Part shown: positions 20,965 to 33,217 of the stretch, in pieces | Layout of the letters: each line of letters starts with the position of its first letter | Position numbering within the stretch: position 1 is the stretch's first letter | Source: Acanthochromis polyacanthus | Lineage: Eukaryota > Chordata > Actinopteri > Pomacentridae | Assembly: GCF_021347895.1 (NCBI RefSeq) | Contig: NC_067135.1 | Span: 1,399,820-1,463,819 of the forward strand | Reading direction: 5' to 3' | Length of the DNA stretch: 64,000 nt | Translations under genes and position numbers: made by a program | The notes under the pieces: model-generated | Told to the model about the DNA's origin: nothing | The model's database searches: none | Seen by the model: the letters and a program-made list of their open reading frames with translations, nothing else

Positions 20965-21455
20965 TGTTTCCTACCAATGAGTCCACATCAACATTCAGTC
21001 TAAATATCTAATAACTGGAACCTCGTCTTGTCAAAGTTGTCACACATGAAAGTCTACTGATGTTAAAATGATGGTAAAATAGCTGAAAACTTGTCCAAAA
21101 TCACTCAAATATTGTCCAAAATGACTCGGAAATGGTCCAGAATTGCTCAAGAAAGAGACCAAAATTTATAACCTCTCCAAGATGATTCAAAAATGATTCA
21201 AAATGACTTCATATCTGTCTAACATTATTAAAAATACTACTCAAAATGGTTTGAAAATTGACAAAGTGACTTAGAAATTGTTCAAAAGGACTCATATTGG
21301 CATTTTGGCATGTCAAGATATCTCAAAACTGGAACCTTGTCTGGTCAAACTTTCCACTCATCAGATTCTACTGATGTTAGAGCCTCAACAGTTGGAGAAA
21401 TGTGGACCAAAGACTGGATTTTAGTAGAATTTACACTAACAGGAACTTTGTGGGG
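20965..21455 (-). repeat. Dispersed family R1 copy with GTCCAAAATGACTC units
   Basis: Reversed R1 core: CTACTGATGTTAGAGCCTCA, GGACCAAAGACTGGATTTTAG and GGAACCTTGTCTGGTCAAAC. The interior (21085-21310) is a run of variants of GTCCAAAATGACTCAAAAAT. It starts directly after the 18-bp array. Confidence 0.75.
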
Positions 21456-23009
21456 CCACAATACCAGCCTGGATTGAAGATTTTTGCACTTTTATTTCAC
21501 TTTTCAAGGCCCAATAATCAGCCTTCTAACCTTCATCTGAGCTACCTCGACCCTGGTCTGCTCTTTCTGTCTGGAACTCCTCAGCATCGTGAACATCTCT
21601 TACATCTCGTGCAGACGTCTGCCTCTCTGCCTCGCAACATTAAACCCTTCCAGACGCCGTGGATGTCGCAGCCTTTATTGATCCAGTTGGATGCCAGCAG
21701 TCTTGGACCACCGCGGTTCTCCAGCAGAACCCAACCTGTCTGCTGAAACCCGGTGGGCTGCCGGCCTTCTGTGGGTCCAGATTCAGCCTCTATAACTCAG
21801 TCTGAGGGGAGTCGCTGCCAACATGAAGTCTCCATTTAACGTTTTCTATCTCCTACCTCCACCTGAAACACGAGACGCCTGCAGGACGGTAAAGGAAAAT
21901 CTGACAAGCGTCCAAAAGAACCGCTCCCCGTCCATTTATGTCACATTTCTCTGCTTTTATTCGCCCACTTTAATCCTCAGACCTACTCCTGCCATTCCTT
22001 TTTCTTTTTTGTTCCTTTCTAAAGCGATTTAACTCATGCTTCCCTCCAGTTTTACTTTCCTCCTCGCTAACTTTATGGGCCCGTCCGTCCAGCCCTCCTC
22101 TCCATCCGTCTTGTTGTATTTCTTTTAATTAAATGTTCCGTTTATGTTTAAATCCTAAAGCCGGGGCTTACAGTGCTACAGTAAAATTTAAATCAGTGTA
22201 GACTAAACATGTAGGCACTCACCGTGATGAGAACGACCAATCAAAGTGCCGGGACGGCGGCCAGCCTCATGATGTAACTTCCTGTTGGGAGAAGTCCTTT
22301 CATTTGAGCGTAACCCGGAGTCTTTGGGTCTTTTCTTTCCTCGTCCTGGAGTTAATGCTGAACAGCCTCATATCCTCTGGAAGACGGGCTTCAGACGTCC
22401 AAAACTTTATTCCAATATGTTTTTACTGCCGTGATTATTAGTTTTCATAAAATAAATCCATTTTAAAGCGCTTGTTTTCCAGCCTGCTGACTTCAACCTC
22501 CAATCACCAAATGTTTTTAGCATCTGTGGGTGTTTCTGACATTTAATGACGTTTCCTACAATAGAACCATACATCAGGGATCATTCAGTTTCCACTTCCC
22601 TGTGACTCCACTCTAATCGGCAGTGTGTTGGTATTTATTCTGCAAAGTGCAGCTTCCATCATGCTTTAATGTTCCTTTAACTGTGTGATTATCTGTGTTT
22701 GACGGAATGTCACTCTCAAAAAGTTACTAAAATGGCTGTAGTTAAATTACTGATTTAGGTCAGAGTTTTAAATTCCAAACGTTATTTTAATAGTTGGCAT
22801 ATTAGTGTTGATATTTTCTGTAATTTAAACTGACATTTCTGCGGTTTAACACCAAATTCAAGTTAAGGTACGTTAATAAAATTGGCCAGACATGTTAATT
22901 TAAAATCATCCAAGTATGTTAAAAATGAGCTTTTGAGCCAATTTCATCAAGTTATACAGCTTGAATTTAGTTTGTATTTAAATGACATGAAAATATCATT
23001 TTTAAATGC
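21456..23009. other. Intergenic stretch
   Basis: No gene is seen. The short frames at 21402-21746 and 21823-22032 show no domain. There is no obvious repeat. Confidence 0.55.
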
Positions 23010-23290
23010 TTTGAAGAAGTTTTGAGCCATTTTTGAATCCTTTTAAATCATTTTGGACAACTTTTAAGTCACTTTGTCTAAAAAAAATGTATGTTAAAGC
23101 AATAATTAAATTCTCACGCCAATTTTATTAATTTACCTCAACTTTAATTTCATTTTAAATCAAATAGTGCACAAATCTGAATTCATATTACACTTAACCT
23201 TGGACATTTTTTAGTCACTTTGGACAAATTTTGAGTCATTTTGGACATTTTTTTAATCATTCCGGACAAATTCTGTCCTCTTGGACGAGT
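23010..23290 (+). repeat. Cluster of TTTGGACAATTTTTGAGTCA units
   Basis: A short run of degenerate copies of TTTTGGACAAATTTTGAGTC. The same unit forms clusters at about 30290-30430, 49190-49430, 52505-52880, 53533-53800 and 57040-57300, and reversed at 21085-21310, 27360-27710, 35860-35960 and 42480-42560. Confidence 0.7.
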
Positions 23291-23610
23291 CTAAATTAAT
23301 TATGCGTCCTTATTGTCTGAAACTGTCCTAACAGTTGGCTCACCTACCGAACCCGTAAATCTGAGTTTACATTCCTCACTTCAATGATTTATCTAAATCT
23401 AAAGATTGTCCTCTTGCAGGAATGCGTTTAGTAAGTATAAAGACTTTCTGAGTTATTTTGTATTTAATTGAACTTTTCTATGAGGTTGTGTGGTGTGTTT
23501 GTGTTGTGAAGTTTACCTGTTCAGAGCAGCCTCAGCTCCGTTACAAAGACCACTGTGGCTTTAAAACCTCCTACTGAGATACTGAGAGTGTTATGAGTCT
23601 AACATATGTG

Positions 23611-23612
<2 letters not shown>

Positions 23613-23703
<91 letters not shown>
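23613..23703. repeat. (AC)n microsatellite
   Basis: About 45 uninterrupted AC dinucleotides. Confidence 0.98.
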
Positions 23704-23705
<2 letters not shown>

Positions 23706-23792
23706 ATGTTTGACATACTTTATTAATATCAGACTTTATGGTGGACGTTAATAATCATGCAGCACAATCACGTGTGTTGTTGACTGAGGTGA

Positions 23793-23793
<1 letters not shown>

Positions 23794-23838
<45 letters not shown>
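23794..23838. repeat. (CA)n microsatellite
   Basis: About 22 CA dinucleotides, 90 bp after the previous run. Both are complementary to the (TG)n run at 24197-24280. Confidence 0.98.
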
Positions 23839-23840
<2 letters not shown>

Positions 23841-24193
23841 CCAGCTTCCTGCTGTTTTAGGAGCCGTGGTTCTGATCGAGCAGACCGAGGCCTCTCACTG
23901 GTTGCTGGCAGACGTCCAGCGGCCAATCACAGGCCTCCGCCAATTAGAGCAGGAGTACAGCGAGCAGAGCGTTTCATGGAGCTTTTACAGGCATGTTGGT
24001 GTGTGTGTGTGCATGTAACACGGCCTACAGAGCTTGTTTGTTGTCATGCATGTATTTTTTATGTTTCCATGTTTAGATAAATGTAGGAGGCCGTTAGAGA
24101 GCAGCTCCTGAGTTTAGTGGTCTTCATCCTGCAGCTGATTTAGAGCTGCCTCCTGCTAGTGTGTTTTAAAGCTGCTCTAACAGCCAATAAGGG

Positions 24194-24196
<3 letters not shown>

Positions 24197-24280
<84 letters not shown>
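24197..24280. repeat. (TG)n microsatellite
   Basis: 42 uninterrupted TG dinucleotides. The open frame across it (alternating V and C) is an artefact. Confidence 0.98.
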
Positions 24281-24282
<2 letters not shown>

Positions 24283-25195
24283 GTCTAGATCTAAACTCCT
24301 ACCTCTATACATTAACTCAGCCAAACCTTAAATTTTACTTAAACGTCGTTTTTTATCTCCTTTCTTGTTCCTCATGTACTATTTTAGCCCCTTTAAGTTC
24401 AGATCAAAACATCTTGAGCTCAGATAATGACCAAACCTCTGCCTGCAAAACTAAATCTGAGCTTCAGACGATGCGCCTACATTTATTAAACGTAGGTTTT
24501 GCTTCTTGTTTTCGTCCGTTGTGCCTCCAAAACGTCAGGCTGCCACAACTAGTTGACAAAATTGATGATGGAGGACGTCTCAGTCAAGTTTTCTTTGCTC
24601 CAGTTACGATCAAAGTCATTAAATATTTGGTAAAATTTGTCTGTAAAACATTTAAGAGGTTTTATGTCATCCACAACTCAAAGATATTCAGTTTACCATC
24701 ATAAAGGCAGAAAGAAACCAGAAAATATTCACATACAACAAACTGCAGTTACAGAATTTTGACTTTCAAAAACGATCGAAGCAACTAATAGATTAATTAA
24801 ATTGGTAACAGTTTGCGTTCAGCAGCAGAAATGCAGTGTTGCAGGCTGCTGCATGTAAAACTTCAGAACAGTAATCTTCAAAGGGCTCCTCTTTTTTTAA
24901 AAAATTTGAGCAACCTAAACACATTACATTGCAAAACATTGTTTAACTTTTTTTTCTGGGCAGTTTTAAGCTTTAATTTTTTGAACAATTTACTGTTATT
25001 TCACAGATTGTCCTACTGGTTTTACATTACAGATAATAGATAATAAAGCCAAGGAAAAAACAGTGAGTAGTTGTTGACTCTAAAGAAAAAAATATCAGTA
25101 TTCTACAGATATTTGCCATTATTTTCACCATTCTTACAATTTATGTGACTGTTTCACCATTTTTTAAACATCCTTTTCTGTCACCCTTGCTGCCA
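24281..25195. other. Intergenic AT-rich stretch
   Basis: No gene is seen. 24960-25140 shares TTTGAACAATTTACTGTTAT and ATTTCACAGATTG with 11010-11070, indicating a dispersed AT-rich repeat. Confidence 0.55.
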
Positions 25196-26365
25196 ACCTC
25201 CCAACCACCCAATCAACCAACCGACCAACCAACCAACCAACCAACCAACCAACCACACACACAACCAACCAACCAACCAACCAACCAACCAACCAACCAA
25301 TCAACCAACCAGCCAACCAACCAACCAACCACCCACCCAACCACCCAACCAACCAACCACCCAACCAACCAACCAACCAACCAGCCAATCAACCACCCAC
25401 CCAACCAACCAACCAACCACCCACCCACCCAACCAATCAACCAACCAACCAACCAACCAACCAACCAACCACCCAACCAACCAACCAACCAACCAACCAA
25501 CCACCCACCCAACCACCCAACCAACCAACCAACCACCCAACCAACCAACCAACCAACCAACCAACCAACCACCCAACCAGCCAATCAACCACCCACCCAA
25601 CCAACCAACCAACCACCCACCCACCCAACCAACCAACCAACCAACCACCCACCCAACCAACCAACCACCCAACCAACCAACCAACCAATCAACCAACCAG
25701 CCAACCAACCAACCAACCAACCAACCACCCAACCAGCCAATCAACCACCCACCCAACCAACCAACCAACCACCCACCCACCCACCCAACCAATCAACCAC
25801 CCAACCAATCAACCAACCACCCAACCACCCAACCAACCAACCAACCAACCAACCAACCAACCACCCAACCAGCCAATCAACCACCCACCCAACCAACCCA
25901 CCAACCACCCACCCACCCACCCAACCAATCAACCACCCAACCAATCAACCAACCACCCAACCACCCACCCACCCACCCACCCAACCAACCAACCAACCAA
26001 CCAACCAACCAACCACCCAACCAACCAACCAACCAACCAATCAACCAACCAGCCAACCAACCAACCAACCACCCACCCAACCACCCAACCAACCAACCAC
26101 CCAACCAACCAACCAACCAACCACCCAACCAGCCAATCAACCACCCACCCAACCAACCAACCAACCACCCACCCACCCACCCAACCAATCAACCACCCAA
26201 CCAATCAACCAACCACCCAACCACCCACCCAACCAACCAACCAACCAACCAACCGCCCGCCCGCCAACCCAACCAGCCAACCACCCAACCAACCAACCAA
26301 CCAACCACCCACCCACCTAACCAACCACCCACAACCGACCAACCGACCACCCCACCAACCACCCG
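25196..26365. repeat. (CCAA/CCAC)n array with higher-order structure
   Basis: Nearly 1.2 kb built from CCAA and CCAC tetranucleotides with occasional CAGC, CAAT and CCGA. A marker block (CCAGCCAATCAACCACCCAC) recurs at about 25381, 25577, 25734, 25870 and 26129, so longer units have been duplicated. A 391-codon open frame rich in P, T, N, Q and H on the plus strand, and W, L, V, G frames on the minus strand, result from the absence of stop codons in this simple repeat. Confidence 0.97.
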
Positions 26366-27359
26366 TTTACAGTGGATTTCACATTTTCTGATGGTAGGTC
26401 TTCTCATCTTTCTAAGATTTTTCTTCTTCTATATGTTTGTCTTCCTTGAAATGAGCAATAAACGATTGGACATGCTCCACATTTCTCAGAGCGCACTCTC
26501 GTATAAAACTCTAAATGTGTAAAATCACCATTCAAAATCGATTTTAAATGTGAGGCAGGAAAGCAGATGAATCTACCGCACACACTGCCTCCAACTGCTA
26601 CAGAGGGTTTGTTTGAAAAGGGAGGAAAGAATAAATAAAGGTTTTCAGTAGCTGGACGGTGATCAGGTCTTTATTTTGGAGGGTTAATGATCTGGAGGCC
26701 AGAAAGCGTCATCGTGGTAGAAGCGTTTAGCCGCCAAGGCCCCAATCCTCCCTTTTATCACAATAAATCACAGCAGAGAGTTGGACTGATGTGTTTGGTT
26801 GGTGGGCGGCTGTCTGAGCGCTGCCTTTGTTTTCCATCCACTTATAAAGGTCGGAGCCCTCGGGAGTCATTATATCAGCCCTGATATTAATGCCTACAAG
26901 CCCAGAGCGCTGGGAGAGAGAGCCATGTGTTTCTACTGGGATCGTTTGTCTCAGAGTACACTTCAGTATTTTGGTGGAGGCCTCTGTGTGTTTTTGTATT
27001 TGGAAGTTAAGTTTGTGATAGCAGGACGAGGATTTAATTCATGTGTGCAGCTGGGAAATGTTTCTAGGAATATGTGAAGTATGTTTAGTATTTCTAAATT
27101 AATCAGTGCACGTGTGTGCAAGTTTGTGTGGATTTAAGCCTTTTGTCTTCATGAGTTTCTTCGTCTGTTGTGTTTGTGCCGGTATAATCAAACTTCCTCA
27201 ATATTGAGCAAAACTACAATTTAAGAGAGAAAAATATCATTCAACCAACCTGAACTTTTGCATTTTTGAGTCTCATAACTTCATGACTACAACAGATAGA
27301 CAAATAAAACTTTTAGTGCTAAAAATCCCTTTTGAGTTCTATTAAAAACTGCAACCAAA
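26366..27359. other. Intergenic stretch with candidate conserved non-coding block
   Basis: 26650-26950 is high-complexity DNA with TTTATCACAATAAATCACAG and TTATATCAGCCCTGATATTAA. It lacks repeats and coding signal, which is the texture of a vertebrate conserved non-coding element. The rest holds nothing recognisable. Confidence 0.35.
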
Positions 27360-27710
27360 TTTGTCTAACATGACAAAAAAGTCTCAAAAAATGACTCCAG
27401 ATTCGTCCAAAAATAATTCAGTTCTTGTCCAAATGAATGACAAAAACATCTCAAAAAATTGTTCATTCTTGTCCAAAATGACAAAAAAACATCTCTAAAA
27501 TGACTAAAAAGGTGTCCAAAATTATCAAAAAGTTCTTTAAAATGTCTCACGGGAAGAGGAGTCCTCAAGAAAATGTTCATTTTGGAAAATTATTTTCAGT
27601 TGTCCCTCAACCAAATGTGTCCAAAATGACCCAATTCTGGTCAAAAAGACTAAAACTTCTCTAAAGTGATGCAAAAATTGTCCAGAATGACCCAAAACCA
27701 GAGAAAATGA
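27360..27710 (-). repeat. Cluster of GTCCAAAATGAC units (reversed family R3)
   Basis: Degenerate tandem copies of GTCCAAAATGACAAAAA. CTCACGGGAAGAGGAGTCCT at 27546-27565 is the reverse complement (one mismatch) of a segment at about 57158-57177 inside another cluster. The two loci therefore share a longer repeat. Confidence 0.75.
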
Positions 27711-27717
27711 ATCATGT

Positions 27718-27870
27718 CTATTAGATGATCCTGGTGTCTTCTGTGTGTAAAAATGCTCCTTTCATTGTCTAGAACTTGTTCTGACCAACCACCTATCACA
27801 CATGCTGATATGAGCCTTAAAGTTTACCCAGAATGCACTTTGTAAGTTTTCTCTGGATTATCAGAAAACA
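27718..27870 (+). repeat. Dispersed repeat family RY, copy 1
   Basis: Contains GATCCTGGTGTCTTCTG, AAAATGCTCCTTTC, CTTGTTCTGACCAACCACCT and ATCACACATGCTGATATGAG. Matching copies are at 41728-41851 (same strand) and 30093-30240 (reversed). Confidence 0.85.
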
Positions 27871-28600
27871 GAAACACATCCAGGATACAATGATTGTTTT
27901 TAGAACTCTGTCATTAAACTGCTGCAGTTTTTACTGTTCAAACCACCATACATCCCATAATACTGATGCTCAGAGTTGTTAATGATGCTGTGGATGTTCA
28001 GGATCTTAGTTTTGTTACTTTTCCTTCTGCTCGTCTCGTGGATCAGACCTGTGAACCTCCAGGTGAAACTGCTCCTTCAGGCGATGTAAACGGAGTCGTA
28101 GGTTTTCATTATGTTTTAAGAGTCGCCCCTGTTATGTTTTTACAGGCCACACTGCTACAATATAGGCTTTCTCCACCGTTGCTGAATGGGAGCCATATGG
28201 AAAACACTGTACTGTACCTGAGCTGCTATTTCAGTCACACAGACCAACTATTGTGCCGCCAGGATGGAGGGAAAGAAAAGAAAAAGGAGGCGAGGAGGGA
28301 TGGATGAAAAACGATGAAGGGATGGAGAGGAGAAAATAGATCAGAGAAGGAGAGAGAACAAATATTCCTTCAGAAAATCTTCCCCAACAGTTAAACTTCT
28401 GTGATAAAACTGGAAAGAGTTTCATCAACGAACAGCTCATATCATGATAGTAAATATTTGCTAGTAAATATTTGATCTCTGGCCAAAAACCATTGATGTT
28501 CCTCCAGTTGACATGTAGAAATCACAGGTACTAACTCAGTTCCAGTGGAAAAACACCGTGTAGATCTGATTTGAATTTCCCTCGGGATTAATAAAGTATG
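27871..28600. other. Intergenic stretch
   Basis: No gene is seen. The A/G-rich block at about 28255-28360 (GGAGGGAAAGAAAAGAAAAA) creates short frames. Nothing else is recognisable. Confidence 0.5.
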
Positions 28601-28738
28601 TATGTACCAACCAACCGATCGACCACCCAACCAACCGACCAAGCAACCAAGCAACCAACCAACCAACCAAGCAACTAACCAACCGACCAGCAACCAACCA
28701 AGCAACCAAGCAACCGACCGACCAACCAACCAACCACC

Positions 28739-28783
<45 letters not shown>

Positions 28784-28858
28784 GACCGACCAACTGACCG
28801 ACCGACCGACCAACCAACCAATCAACCAATCAACCAAACAACTGACCGACCGACTGTC
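28601..28858. repeat. CCAA/CCGA/AAGC tetranucleotide array
   Basis: Mixed CAAC, CCGA and CAAG units with a pure (AAGC)n run at 28738-28782. The open frames on both strands are stop-free artefacts. It lies directly upstream of the RTE LINE end. Confidence 0.95.
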
Positions 28859-28894
28859 TGACATCTGATTCTGATCCTCCAGGGAGACTTCGTT

Positions 28895-29117
28895 TGGAGG
28901 TTTTCTGAACGCGTCCTCCTGGGAGGAGACCCTGGGGTAGAACCAGAACCCTCTGGATGGATTATATATCTCATCTGACCTGGGAACACCTCGGGATCCT
29001 CTAGGAAGAGCTGGAAAGTGTTGCTGGGAGAAGGAACGTCTGGAATGATCTGCTTCATCTGCTGGTCACGACCACGACCCAACCCGGATAAGAGGAAGAT
29101 GGATGGATGGATGGATG
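28895..29117 (+). mobile_element. RTE-type (Rex3-like) LINE 3' end with coding remnant
   Basis: One frame from about 28924 reads GRPWGRTRTLWMDYISHLTW, then EHLGIL, a stop at 29002-29004, and EELESVAG onward to TAA at 29089-29091. This matches the remembered C-terminus of fish RTE/Rex3 retrotransposon proteins (GRPRGRPRTRW..YISRLAWERLGIPQEEL). The stop replaces a glutamine codon (CAG to TAG). CCCGGATAAGAGGAAGATGG and a (GATG)n tail follow, the usual end of this LINE. It is 5' truncated and dead. Confidence 0.88.
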
Positions 29118-30004
29118 TTCAAGAGACTGACGTTGGTAGTCAGACGTGTTCTGCTGAAGCTGCCTGGTGTTTCTCCTTTCACTCTCAGTTTTTAGGGCAT
29201 ATTATTTGCATTTTAAGACGTATTTAAGACGTTGCCATCTCCCAACCGACAGTCTGGAGCTGAAGTGAGAAGAAACTCCGTCAAGCATTACGTGAAGTTG
29301 TGGTGCAGCTGTTCAACACATGGAATCTGGTTCATGAATGAATTAAAACAGCAGAGGAACAGGAGCAGGAAGAAAGTGTAAGAAATGGAAAAGCTAGGAG
29401 GGGAAAAGGTCGAGGTTTGTTCAGAGGAGCGACGTAAGAACTTGATTAGACGTTCACCTAATGCAGGATGACGAGGGCAGGGCTCGAAACTTCAGAAGTA
29501 AACTGCATCGTTGCTTCCACAGAAACCAGAAAACTATACTAGGAACACAGATTTATGCAGTGACGCACACGACGACGCACACAGATCACATGTACACATA
29601 ATCACATGCAGTGACGCACAAATATGTCCTAATCCAAGAACACACTCTGGATGCGGCTAACGGACACCTGTGAGGGAACATAAACTCATGCAGTTGTGCG
29701 TTTACTCCACCAAAGTCAGATTACTATTCCTCAGCTGTCTGTGCAAAGCAGAAAATAGAGTTTGAGTAGAAATACAAAAATCAGTGGAACATGTTCTGTC
29801 TTTCAGCCTTCAACACATCAGTCAGACACAAACATGAACCAACTCTGATTTATGAATGCCAACAAATGATTTTACATCTGAAACCTGCAGCTTCAACACG
29901 AGTGAGTCTCCTATAGAGCTGTGATATTTAAATATCTCAACAAGAGACGTGATTATTTATCTACAATAACTGTAGTTTATTTAATGAAGCAAAGTTTTAC
30001 CTTC
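29118..30004. other. Intergenic stretch
   Basis: No gene or clear repeat is seen. 29540-29640 has a few CAGTGACGCACA-like repeats. Confidence 0.5.
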
Positions 30005-30240
30005 ATGCTATGAATATTCTCAGAGTTACAGGCCTTTGAAGTACACAGAGGTGGTGGAAATTTCACATTTCTAAGCCTTAGAACTTCGTCAACTTTTCTG
30101 ATAATCCACCAGAGAAAACTTTTACAAAGTGCATTGTGGGTAAACTTCAAGGCTCATATCAGCATGTGTGATAGGTGGTTGGTCAGAACAAGTTGTAGAC
30201 AATGAAAGGAGCATTTATATCGAGATTAGATACCAGGATA
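30005..30240 (-). repeat. Mosaic of families R2 and RY (reversed)
   Basis: 30005-30092 matches the reversed R2 family (CAGAGTTACAGGCCTTTGAAG). 30093-30240 matches RY in reverse (GCTCATATCAGCATGTGTGA). At 41515-41851 the same two families are neighbours, but there RY has the opposite orientation relative to R2. Confidence 0.75.
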
Positions 30241-30249
30241 CGTGAGTTG

Positions 30250-30430
30250 TTTTAGAGAAGTTTTTGATCATTTGAGATGCATTTTTTGTCATTTTGGACA
30301 AGAACTGAATGATTTTTTTGAGAAGTTTTGTCATGTTACACACATTTTGAGTAATTCTGGACAAATCTGGACAAAAGTTTAGTCAGCTTGATCAGGTTTT
30401 GGGTCATTTTTGGACAAATCTTGAGTCGGA
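30250..30430 (+). repeat. Family R3 cluster (TTTTGGACAA units)
   Basis: ATTTTGAGTAATTCTGGACAAAT, AAAGTTTAGTCAGCTTG and CAGGTTTTGGGTCATTTT match 57058-57130 in the same orientation. Confidence 0.75.
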
Positions 30431-31546
30431 AACAACTTTGATGTTCATGTTTTATAGAACAGTCAAATTGTTTAAAGCAGTTTGCAGCATCCAGTGCTCG
30501 TCTGAGAGTCTTTTAGATTCTCCTCTGAAAGTGTTCAGATCTGGTTCTCTGAGTTTGTTCACATTTTTGTGATATTATTCACATACTTTTATCTAAATAA
30601 CATCCATTAGTAGACTTTACTTGTGCACTTTCTTTCTGCCGTACTATAACTTTCTGAAGTTCATCCATTGACTTGTCCTGTTGAACACTTCACTGAAACC
30701 TGTTTTAGTCTGAACATTTACCACAGACGGACTGAGCTGGCTGAGGTACTTTGAGGTGAACAGGTGAAGAACATTTTCAAACGTGGTTTTGCTCCGGTGA
30801 ACATTGCTGGAACGTGTTTAAAACACTTGAAAACTGCTAGCAGGACCGATGGCACGTGTTCTTAAACAAAGCAGGAATCTGAGGAAGAGGTGATCGTCGG
30901 AGTCCTTCGTCTCCTTCGCCTGTCGTCTTCTGGAGGCCGTGAACCTGACAGGTGTGAAATTATACCTCATCCTTCGCTCCTCTGACCTCCCCATGCTCAC
31001 ATCTGGCAGATGTGCAGGGTGAACACATGTGGGACGGGAAACTAGGCCGAGATGTTGCAGTCGAACAGTTCTGAGCCAAATGTTGCATCACAGGCTGGAT
31101 TGAGGAGGCTGCAGTCTGAAAATGATCGATTAGTTTGCATCATACTGAGCAGGACTGATTCCACAGAAACCAAGCGTGTCTTTAGCGGGGTTGTTTATTG
31201 ATCACTTGTAAGAAGAAACCAGTTTATGCCGAGGAAAATGGGTCAAGTCCACGTTTAGTCCAGAGAGAATCAGTCGTGATCCGTCTTAACTTTGAAAAAT
31301 AATGTTGAATGAATTTACTGTACTTTAAAGAATTCATTTTCACTTTGGTTTACTAAGTTAAAATTGTGAAACTTTGTAAAAAGGTGTTCATTTTTAAGTT
31401 GGTTATTCCTTCTCACATCACCAGGAGGCTTCTGCTCGACCAGCTCTTACATTTTTATTATTAATAAGGTATCTGTGCAACTTTAACTTGTTATAATAAA
31501 TGCTTTCTGAGATATTTTTCTCATAATTGCCCATTGACCCACTTTC
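30431..31546. other. Intergenic stretch
   Basis: I see no gene, clear repeat or regulatory signal. Confidence 0.5.
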
Positions 31547-31680
31547 AGCAGGTCAGAACCACAAACCAGGCCAGAACCAGTCTGACACCAGCGCAAGATC
31601 AGGTCCAAAACCCCGTAAACCAGTTAGAACTCAGATAGATCAAGCAGCAAAAGCTAGTCAAAATGAAACCAAAAATCTGA
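31547..31680 (+). repeat. AACCAGTCT-type repeat, related to 34250-34640
   Basis: CCAGAACCAGTCTGACACCA, GCAAGATCAGGTCCAAAAC and AGTCAAAATGAAACC recur in the same order in the tandem block at 34500-34620. Confidence 0.75.
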
Positions 31681-33209
31681 GGCTATTTGAACAACAATAT
31701 CTCAGAAACTATTAAAGATAAAAACCTGTTACTTCTCATCATGATTGACTCAGAATCTGTAATATCTGTTCATAAAAAACTGATAATGCAGAAGTCAACT
31801 GGTGATATTTCTGACCTAGATGTAGCTAATAATAATAATAATCATGACAATAGTAATCATAAACCTGAAAAGGCAACACATACAGAAATAAGTATTTACA
31901 GAATACTAAAAGACAAAAGAAGTCAACTTTAAGCTGACTTTCACACTTTTTAACCAACTTTTTCCATCACTTATAAGCCTCACATCTTTAAAGTCCAGCA
32001 GATGTCATCATGATGTATTCATTGCTGAAAAATGTTCCATGAATTAAAAAATTTAAAATCTGGATTCATTTTTACGTACTTATATAGTATAAAGGTAAAA
32101 CTTTGCTTCTTTAAATAAAGTTACTGTAGATAAGGATCAAGTTAGTCATTTAAATAACCGTAATAAATCCACTAGTAAACAATGAAAATAGACGTTTAAA
32201 AATAGACATTTAGATTCAGAAATGTGTTTTACCCAGAAATAGCTGATGGAGGCCAGAACCAGCTTGAGAGGAACAAATACTGGACTAAAGTTCATCAGAT
32301 CCACATGAATGTGTGAACACATGTAGAAATAATCAAGTGCCTGCTGACTCTAAGACATTATTTGCATTAAAGCTGTAAGAAGTGGCCTGTGTTGTTGCAG
32401 AATAAGCAATAACACATCAGAATTGTGTTTTTCTTTAAAGGTTTATAAGTTCTTTTACATTTCAATTAAAAGTTTACAGAAAATTGCATCACTTGGCTCC
32501 CGGAGGCGAACTCGTTTCCAACTGTGAAAATGTTCTGCACATTTTATGGCCACGGCTTTATCATAAATACCTCTCCCATCCTGATTAGATTTAGAAACGT
32601 ATCAATAAACAAAGCCCTAAAGGATCCCAGGAACAAAAGGTGAACTCCCTTCAAATCAGGAACAAGATTATTTTAGCCAAACATTGGCACACGAGATAAC
32701 GATATAGTTTTCAAAGCACTCGAAGCACGACTCTCTTTGAAACTTATACTGCTATCGTGTGTTTCCAACGCTCCACCAAAATATCCCACTGAACGGTATA
32801 AGATGCTAATGAGAAAAAGATTTTAAAGTAATGAGAAAAATCTATCAATAAGAGGTTTGTGTGTGATGAAAGCAGCGTCTCTGTTGCCCCGCCGTTGAAC
32901 TGTGGGTCTGTGCGTGATTAAGAGACGAGGGAAGAATGCGGTTCCCTAACAACACGGTACCTTCCCAGGCTGTAAAACACGTTCTGCTGCTGGATCCGTG
33001 GCCTGACACCCCGCTGGCCTCAGCCTCAACAGCTGTCGGGGTGTGAAACCCGATGAAAGAGACCAAAGTGTCGGCGCTGCTCGGGGATCGTCCAGCATTT
33101 GATAATAAGGTGATAGTTTACTGATCCAGCTCAGGCTGCAGGTCAGTGTTTAGCGCCGGTGCAGCACCCCTGGACCTGGGCCTGCTCACTAATGCTTCCT
33201 TAATCAATA
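31681..33209. other. Intergenic stretch with candidate conserved non-coding block
   Basis: 32450-33100 is high-complexity sequence (for example GGCCACGGCTTTATCATAAA and GCCAAACATTGGCACACG) without repeats or coding signal. It may be a conserved regulatory element. The remainder holds nothing recognisable. Confidence 0.35.
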
Positions 33210-33217
33210 CTTTAACC

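Noticed and set aside
23613..24280. (AC)n and (TG)n runs as arms of a mobile foldback element
   Set aside because: Complementarity is inherent to these simple repeats. No ends or target duplication are visible.
24159..24704. 181-codon open frame starting in the (TG)n run
   Set aside because: The first part is microsatellite translation and the rest has no known domain.
25145..26320. 391-codon open frame rich in P, T, N, Q and H
   Set aside because: It is the translation of a CCAA/CCAC simple repeat that lacks stop codons. The opposite strand is equally open.
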